This document shows positions 5,803 through 10,489 of a stretch of DNA of 10,489 nt, piece by piece; position 1 is the stretch's first letter; every line of letters starts with the position of its first letter. This DNA is from Phycisphaerales bacterium (lineage in GTDB: Bacteria > Planctomycetota > Phycisphaerae > Phycisphaerales > SM1A02). Below the pieces are notes generated by a model. It made no database searches. It saw nothing but the letters and a program-made list of their open reading frames with translations, and was not told the DNA's origin. A program made the position numbers and the translations under genes. The stretch spans positions 1 through 10,489 of the forward strand of contig SLJD01000070.1 in assembly GCA_007135295.1 (NCBI GenBank), given 5' to 3'.

Positions 5803-7326
5803 TTAACTGAACGAGATTCGCGGGTCCGCCAGGGCGTAGAGAACATCCGCAAGCAGCAAAGCCGTAATGTTCACGATCGCGATGATCAGGGTGACCGCGA
5901 GGATGACTTCCCGGTCACGCAGGTTGATCGCTTCGATCACCAGCCGCCCCATCCCCGGAATCGTGAAGATCTGCTCGATCACCACGGATCCGGAAAGCAT
6001 CGCCGGAAACACCGTGACGAACATCGTGATGATCGGCAGCAGACTGTTGCGGAACACATGCCGCAGAATGATGTCGCGGCGGGCCACGCCTTTGGCCTTG
6101 GCGGTTCGCACATAGTCCGCGTTGAGGTTGTCGAGCATCGCCGCCCGCGTCTGCTTCGACAGCACCGCGAACCCGCCGTACACCATGCACAGAATCGGCA
6201 GCGTAATGTGCCAGAGCGTGTCCAGCAGCACACCTCGGTGCCAGCCGTCGTCAGTGAATTGCGGCAGGAACGTGAAGTTCTCCGCATTGCTGTCGCTGAT
6301 TCCCGCCACGGGGAACCAGCCGAGGTATTCATCGTTGGCGATGAATCCGACGCAAAGCACGCCGACCCACACGATTGGGATCGACCACAGCCCCACGAAC
6401 AGCAGCCCGAGCACGACATCCGGCCATTGCCGTCGACGCAGCGCCGCCAGCATCCCGCTCGGGATGGCAATCAGATAAATGATCGGAAACGCAATCAGGT
6501 TCAGCATGAGCGTCACCGGCAGGCGGTCGCGGATGAGCGTCACCACCGGCTGGCCCCGGCTGAACGAGTCGCCAAGGTCCGGCGCCGCAACGCTCATGAA
6601 CCCGGGGATGATCGTAAAACCCGCCTCTTCATACGGCTGGGCGAGGAAGACCGCGAGCAACCGGCGCTGGCTCTGGCTGCTTTCTTCATACACGTCAATC
6701 AGACGTTCGCCCGCTTCCTGGACGGCCGGCCACGACTCGGCCGTGCGGTCCGGCTCCGTCCGTCCGAGCAGCCGGTAATCCACTTCCCCGTCCCCGCTGA
6801 CCAGATGTTCGAGGTCGACTTCCAGGCAGTACTCGGCCAGCGCGTTACGCAGACTCAGGCGGGCGACGACAAAATTCGTCCGCTGCCGCGAATAATCATT
6901 GTGCGCCCGACGGAAGATCCGGTCGCGTTCCACCCGGCCGTGATCGGCGTCAAACTCGAACGCCACCGGATCGGCTTCGGGCAGGTCATCGACATACCAG
7001 TCCCAGAGCGGCGGCTCGTCGATGGGGCGGGGCGGGCGGATCAGGTCCCCGGCCGGATTGACCTGGTCACGAACGCCGAACTTGACCGGGCTGATTCGGC
7101 TCAGCCACCGCACGTACTGCACGACGGCGGGATCACCCAGGCCGTACCGGTCTTCCAGGTAGGCCTCCTGCGCGGCACGTTCCTCGGCGTCGGCTTCGCC
7201 GTCGGCCATCTGCAGGCCCGCGCCGATCCCGCCCGGCGCCAGCGCCATGAGCATGAACACCAGAAAGGTGATCCCCAGCAGCGTGGGAATCATCAGCAGC
7301 AGTCGTCGAATCAGATACGAAACCAT
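5803..7326 (-). CDS. oppB: Oligopeptide ABC transporter permease, OppB type, with large soluble insertion
   Basis: A 507-residue inner-membrane permease; typical OppB/DppB proteins are about 306-340 residues. The N terminus MVSYLIRRLLLMIPTLLGIT with TM1 (about 9-30) is classic OppB, as is YGLGDPAVVQYVRWLSR (61-77), which normally runs straight into a DLGxSF motif. Here that motif, DLGDSFSRGQPV, appears only at 250-261, so about 165 charged, non-membrane residues (about 82-248) are inserted in the first external loop. The rest of the core is normal: RDRLPVTLMLNLIAF (266-280), the coupling loop DYVRTAKAKGVARRDIILRH (404-423), IEQIFTIPGMGRL (450-462) and the C-terminal ALADPRISFS. ATG 7326 is preceded by AGGTCACC, a partial anti-SD match. 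It lies 60 bases after the binding-protein gene and should pair with an OppC-type permease to form the pore. Confidence 0.94.
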   Translation of the reverse strand: MVSYLIRRLLLMIPTLLGITFLVFMLMALAPGGIGAGLQMADGEADAEERAAQEAYLEDRYGLGDPAVVQYVRWLSRISPVKFGVRDQVNPAGDLIRPPRPIDEPPLWDWYVDDLPEADPVAFEFDADHGRVERDRIFRRAHNDYSRQRTNFVVARLSLRNALAEYCLEVDLEHLVSGDGEVDYRLLGRTEPDRTAESWPAVQEAGERLIDVYEESSQSQRRLLAVFLAQPYEEAGFTIIPGFMSVAAPDLGDSFSRGQPVVTLIRDRLPVTLMLNLIAFPIIYLIAIPSGMLAALRRRQWPDVVLGLLFVGLWSIPIVWVGVLCVGFIANDEYLGWFPVAGISDSNAENFTFLPQFTDDGWHRGVLLDTLWHITLPILCMVYGGFAVLSKQTRAAMLDNLNADYVRTAKAKGVARRDIILRHVFRNSLLPIITMFVTVFPAMLSGSVVIEQIFTIPGMGRLVIEAINLRDREVILAVTLIIAIVNITALLLADVLYALADPRISFS

Positions 7327-7342
7327 GTATGGTGACCTGTTA

Positions 7343-7371
7343 CCGCCGGGTCGGAACCCCGGGCTCGGCGG
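7343..7371 (-). repeat. GC-rich intercistronic hairpin after the binding-protein gene
   Basis: Arms CCGCCG (7343-7348) and CGGCGG (7366-7371) enclose a nested GGGT (7348-7351) / ACCC (7356-7359) pairing. On the minus strand it begins 15 bases after the oppA stop and ends 16 bases before the oppB start. No T-run follows. Known precedent: hairpins after binding-protein genes such as malE protect the upstream message and give more receptor than permease. Confidence 0.5.
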
Positions 7372-7386
7372 AAGGAGTGAGGTCGC

Positions 7387-9261
7387 TCAGAATGGCGACT
7401 GCTGATTATCGAGCGGCATGAAGAACTCGGGCCGTTCCAGACCGGTGCGATACGTGTGAACGTTCTCCGTCCGCTTGTTGACGAACCGGAGCCACGGCCG
7501 GGAGACCATGAACGTGTACGGCTGTTCCTCGTGAATGATCTCGTGCAGTTCTCGCCACAGTTCGATGCGGCGTTCAAAATCCATCTCACGACGGCCGGAA
7601 TCGATCAGTTCATCCGCCCGTTCGTTCTCCCAACTGACAAAGTTGTCCCCGCCGCCGCCGATCTGCCTTGAGTGCCAGATCTGGTGCGGATCGGTTTCCG
7701 GAGCACTCAGTGACCACGCCATGCTCAGTGCATCGAAGTCACGGTTGCGAAGCATGTCGCTGAAGACGGCCCAGTCACGAAGGTCGACCTCGCAGCGGAT
7801 GCCGACGCGAGCGCTCTGATCACGAAGGTAGTTGGCGATCTGTTCCCACGCTTCAACGCCGGACGGCACCGTGTACGTAAAGGAAAACCGGTCGCCCCGC
7901 TCATTGCGCAGCACGCCTTCGCTGTCCGGTTCCCAGCCCGCCTCGGCGAGCAGTTCGCGGGCGCGGTCGACGTTGTATTCGAGCGGCTCGATTTCGGGGT
8001 TGGCCTGATCGGTCCGCGGGTTGAACGGCCCGGTCGCCACCTCTCCGATGCCTTCCATGATGTTTCGGATAATCCGCTCACGGTCGATCAGGTGGGTCAT
8101 CGCCCGGCGGACGCGTGCGTCGTCGAACGGTTCGCGGGACGTGTTCCAGGCGATGAACGAATACCCACTGCGAAGGTTGTACCACTTCAGCGCGTTGTTG
8201 CGGGCGGTGAAATCCTCGTCATCGCGATACCGGTTGAACTGCCGGGGGGTCGGCTGCATCATGTCCGCATTGCGGTTGCGGTAGTTGGTCAGCTCGGCCA
8301 ACTCGTCGTTGATGATCTCGAACCGCAGGCCGTCCAGCGCCGCCCGTGGGCCCCAGTACTGCTCGTTGCGGACCAGCACGATGTCGTCCCGGCCCGGCCG
8401 ATACTGGTTGTCCGGATCGAGGTTCCGCATCCGGAACGGGCCGGATCCCATCAGCAGACCGGTCGATTCGTTGATTTGCGAGGACGTGAAGTCCTCATAA
8501 AAGTGCTTCGGGATCACGTAGATCGTCAGGGCGGTCGACTTGTTGTTGAATCGCGGCTCTTCAAAGGTGAACTCGATGACCTTGTCATCAATCACCTCGA
8601 CCGAGTCGATCAGCGTCGCCGCCGAACGGTACCGCTCGGCCTGGATCTCCGGGTTCATCCCGATGTCCTCGTGCGAGAACCGCACGTCCTCCGCCGTCAC
8701 CGGCTCGCCGTCGCTGAACCTCGCGTTGTCCCAGATCTTCACCCGCAGCCACATGCCGTCCGGGTCCATCTGCCACGCCTCGGCGAGCACGCCCGTCATC
8801 TCGGCGGTTTCCGGGTGATACCGTCCAAGCGTCTCCACCACCTGATCGATGACGTACCGGCCGTAGACGTCTCGGTAGATGTACGGCGTCAGCGTCGGCG
8901 GCTGGGCGCCGAAGGTCTCGATGAATTCGCCGCCGAGGGCGTACTCCTCGTCATCGCGTGGGTCGTTGACGAACGTCGGCCGTTCCTGCCATTCGACTTC
9001 AACGTCCGGCCGGGCCCATGAATCGTCACGCTGCACCGGCTCACCGGCCTGCCGCGGGGCGGTGCCACTGATCTCAATGCCTTCTTCAAGCCGCCGCTCC
9101 ATGATCGACATCTGCGACTCCAGCCGCTCGATGTTGCGGTTCATGTTGATGACCTGATCCCACACGCGATCTTCCTGCATCATGCTCAGCAGGATCATGC
9201 CACCGATGGCAAGCAGGAGCACGAGAAACACGAAATCCTTGAGACCAAACCGATTCTGCAT
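7387..9261 (-). CDS. oppA: Peptide ABC transporter substrate-binding protein (SBP family 5), membrane-tethered
   Basis: A 624-residue solute receptor for the transporter. From ATG 9261 it begins MQNRFGLKDF, followed by one hydrophobic segment (about 9-28) with no lipobox and no obvious signal-peptidase site, then a heptad-like stretch (about 33-62) and a polar linker. The binding domain starts near 110 and includes LAEAWQMDPDGMWLRVKIW (159-177) with RFSDGEPVTAEDV (181-193), the classic family-5 signature, then GSGPFRM (272-278), DARVRRAMTHLIDRERII (381-398), YNVDRARELLAEAGW (429-443) and DFDALSMAWS. Such proteins capture peptides, and some bind other solutes, outside the cytoplasmic membrane. 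I infer that it stays membrane-anchored with the coiled coil as stalk. ATG 9261 has AAGG 8 bases upstream; ATG 9279 and GTG 9291 are longer alternatives without a ribosome site. It is the second gene of the operon. The ligand cannot be predicted from sequence alone. Confidence 0.93.
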   Translation of the reverse strand: MQNRFGLKDFVFLVLLLAIGGMILLSMMQEDRVWDQVINMNRNIERLESQMSIMERRLEEGIEISGTAPRQAGEPVQRDDSWARPDVEVEWQERPTFVNDPRDDEEYALGGEFIETFGAQPPTLTPYIYRDVYGRYVIDQVVETLGRYHPETAEMTGVLAEAWQMDPDGMWLRVKIWDNARFSDGEPVTAEDVRFSHEDIGMNPEIQAERYRSAATLIDSVEVIDDKVIEFTFEEPRFNNKSTALTIYVIPKHFYEDFTSSQINESTGLLMGSGPFRMRNLDPDNQYRPGRDDIVLVRNEQYWGPRAALDGLRFEIINDELAELTNYRNRNADMMQPTPRQFNRYRDDEDFTARNNALKWYNLRSGYSFIAWNTSREPFDDARVRRAMTHLIDRERIIRNIMEGIGEVATGPFNPRTDQANPEIEPLEYNVDRARELLAEAGWEPDSEGVLRNERGDRFSFTYTVPSGVEAWEQIANYLRDQSARVGIRCEVDLRDWAVFSDMLRNRDFDALSMAWSLSAPETDPHQIWHSRQIGGGGDNFVSWENERADELIDSGRREMDFERRIELWRELHEIIHEEQPYTFMVSRPWLRFVNKRTENVHTYRTGLERPEFFMPLDNQQSPF

Positions 9262-9317
9262 GGATATGCCCTTGATCATGCCGGACGCCACTATCGGCCC
9301 GGCCTACTTCAACCCGC

Positions 9318-10367
9318 TCAGCCACGGCCGACCCGACGACGCGGGTCAAAACGTTCGCGCAATCCCTCACCGACAAAATTCAGAGCCAACAGCGTAATCG
9401 CAATGAACAGACACGGCCAGAGCAGCAGCCACCACCGTGACCGCACCGTATTCAACTCCGACAACCCCTCGGCGGCAAGATTGCCCCAACTCGGCAGGGG
9501 CGCCCGCACGCCGATCCCCAAGAAACTGAGAAACGACTCCGACAGAATCGCCGACGGCACCGCCAACGTCGCGTATACGACGATCGGGCCGAGCAGGTTC
9601 GGCAGCAGATGCACCGCGAACTGCCGCCACAATGGGACACCGGTCGCCCGGCAAGCTTCCATGAACGGCTGATTCCGCAGCGACAGCACCTGACCCCGGA
9701 TCACCCGCGCCATCGTCAGCCAGCTCACCCCGCCGATAGCCACCAGCAACGTCAGAACATTGATGAACTGGCGCTGATTGGGCGAGATCGCCCCCTCAAC
9801 ATTCGCCAAAATGCCGTCAACCGCCACCGCGAGCAACACCACCAGCAGGATGTACGGCAGCCCGTACAGCACATCCACCGCCCGCATCATCACCGCGTCG
9901 ACCCGGCCGCCGGCGAACCCTGCAATCGTGCCATACAGGGTGCCGATCACCACCGCGATCACCGCGGCGCTCAGACCGATTCCCATGCTGATGCCACCGC
10001 CGGCCAGCAATCGCACGAGCATGTCCCGCCCCAGGCCGTCCGTGCCCATCCAGGCCCGCGGCACGTTGTCGCGATGTTCAGCAACTTCATCAATCTTCGC
10101 CCGTTCGTCGTCGGCGTGCGGCGCCCAGAACGGCGGCAGCAGCGTGCGATCGAGATCCGTTGCCGCGTACCGCCGCACCGCTGTCCCCGGATCGTCCACG
10201 GCCATCGCCGCGTCACCCGGCTGCGAGGCCTCGCCGAGCGTGTACGGCAGTGTCAGCAGGCACGCGGCGAGCATCGCGATCAGCACCGCCGCCCCGAGCT
10301 TCTGGACCGACGGGGCGAGCGGCCGCATCAGCCGCTGCTGTACGGTTCGAGGGTGGACCTCATTCAT
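9318..10367 (-). CDS. Oligopeptide ABC transporter permease, OppC/DppC type (first gene of operon)
   Basis: A 349-residue inner-membrane permease, close to normal OppC length. After a short cytoplasmic N terminus and TM1 (about 23-42), an external loop of about 65 residues leads to the OppC/DppC hallmark MGTDGLGRDMLVRLLAGG (107-124). Further segments are VIGTLYGTIAGFAGGRVD (140-157), the coupling loop QPFMEACRATGVPLWRQF (233-250) with HLLPN, and SESFLSFLGIGVRAPLPSWG (276-295). About six membrane spans are expected. It is the operon's second OppC-like subunit, clearly diverged from the 593-residue one. It could be the main OppB partner, with the larger protein as an alternative or auxiliary subunit, but the sequence cannot decide. 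ATG 10367 has no Shine-Dalgarno site and lies 9 bases after a putative extended -10, so its leader would be 2-4 bases. The binding-protein gene follows within 56 bases. Confidence 0.94.
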   Translation of the reverse strand: MNEVHPRTVQQRLMRPLAPSVQKLGAAVLIAMLAACLLTLPYTLGEASQPGDAAMAVDDPGTAVRRYAATDLDRTLLPPFWAPHADDERAKIDEVAEHRDNVPRAWMGTDGLGRDMLVRLLAGGGISMGIGLSAAVIAVVIGTLYGTIAGFAGGRVDAVMMRAVDVLYGLPYILLVVLLAVAVDGILANVEGAISPNQRQFINVLTLLVAIGGVSWLTMARVIRGQVLSLRNQPFMEACRATGVPLWRQFAVHLLPNLLGPIVVYATLAVPSAILSESFLSFLGIGVRAPLPSWGNLAAEGLSELNTVRSRWWLLLWPCLFIAITLLALNFVGEGLRERFDPRRRVGRG

Positions 10368-10376
10368 CGAGCAGGC

Positions 10377-10385
10377 ATCTTACCA
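10377..10385 (-). promoter_or_regulatory. Putative extended -10 promoter of the opp operon
   Basis: On the minus strand this reads TGG-TAAGAT, an extended -10 (TGn plus a hexamer close to TATAAT), 9 bases before ATG 10367. Transcription would start 2-4 bases before the start codon. No -35 match is visible, as is common for extended -10 promoters. Confidence 0.5.
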
Positions 10386-10417
10386 CGGCGCCCGCGTGCC
10401 CCATGGCACCCGGCCCG

Positions 10418-10423
10418 TACAAT
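10418..10423 (+). promoter_or_regulatory. Putative -10 element of a divergent plus-strand gene
   Basis: TACAAT in the context CGTACAATGC points away from the opp operon. The predicted start near 10430 would give a leader of about 53 bases before the GTG at 10483. No clear -35 is visible. Confidence 0.4.
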
Positions 10424-10482
10424 GCCGCCCCTGAAACCGGTCGGGCGACATCCCGGCTTCGTGTGGAGCAAGAGGCCGACCC

Positions 10483-10489
10483 GTGAGCG
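10483..10489 (+). CDS. Possible start of a divergent gene, cut by the right edge
   Basis: GTG 10483 is preceded by AAGAGG (10470-10475) at 7 bases, a good ribosome-site spacing, and lies downstream of the TACAAT element. Only two codons (GTG AGC) are visible, so no product can be named. GTG 10461 opens another frame that also runs to the edge and is an alternative. Confidence 0.3.

Noticed and set aside
6058..7335. A 425-codon open frame on the plus strand, antisense to oppB
   Set aside because: The product is rich in Arg, His and Gln without domain signatures, and the minus-strand frame is a clear permease. High GC at third positions creates such shadows.
8092..9021. A 309-codon open frame on the plus strand, antisense to oppA
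   Set aside because: It has no recognisable motif and fully overlaps a well-supported family-5 binding protein; composition artefact.
9330..9347. GACCCG/CGGGTC inverted repeat near the 3' end of the first permease gene
   Set aside because: It lies inside coding sequence and has only 6-base GC-rich arms; expected by chance at this base composition.
1..10489. Search for tRNA, rRNA, CRISPR repeats, transposase or integrase genes, phage or defence genes
   Set aside because: No such signature was recognised by eye on either strand; all long stretches are explained by transport and metabolic genes.

Overview
The window is GC-rich chromosomal DNA that looks bacterial. It most resembles Planctomycetota, perhaps the Phycisphaerae. 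That placement is an inference from three things: an oligopeptide ABC operon whose permeases carry large insertions, a substrate-binding protein held by a membrane anchor, and genes that mostly lack strong Shine-Dalgarno sites and seem to have very short leaders. No RNA gene, CRISPR array, insertion sequence or phage gene was seen.

Left part (1-1794, plus strand): the 3' end of a NeuC-type UDP-N-acetylglucosamine 2-epimerase, then a YhhQ/VUT-family queuosine-precursor transporter, then a small HIT-family (HINT-like) nucleotide hydrolase. The HIT gene probably starts from its own promoter, which lies 6 bases before its ATG. Convergent intergenic region (1795-1989): it holds a nested inverted repeat whose minus-strand reading ends in a T-rich tail, and a small hairpin followed by TTTT on the plus strand. 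These probably terminate the two converging genes.

Middle (1990-2770, minus strand): a secreted thioredoxin-fold lipoprotein of the nucleoredoxin/tryparedoxin type with a WCPPC active site. Its upstream region carries a 15-bp palindrome, a second inverted repeat and a putative -10 element.

Right part (2771-10367, minus strand): a five-gene oligopeptide/dipeptide (Opp/Dpp, PepT family) ABC transporter operon. In transcription order it holds an OppC-type permease (349 aa), a substrate-binding protein with an N-terminal membrane anchor and coiled coil (624 aa), an OppB-type permease with a large soluble insertion (507 aa), an OppC-type permease with a large polytopic membrane insertion (593 aa), and one OppD-type ATPase (385 aa). 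No OppF partner is present. Hairpins follow the stop codons of the binding-protein gene and of oppB and may set the mRNA ratios. A promoter with an extended -10 lies just upstream of the first gene. At the far right edge a divergent promoter and the first bases of a plus-strand gene are probably present.

The gene content is mostly ordinary metabolism and transport. The most unusual part is the architecture of the peptide transporter: insertions at the same topological position in both OppB and one OppC, a duplicated OppC, a single ATPase that lacks the usual C-terminal cysteine cluster, and a tethered receptor.
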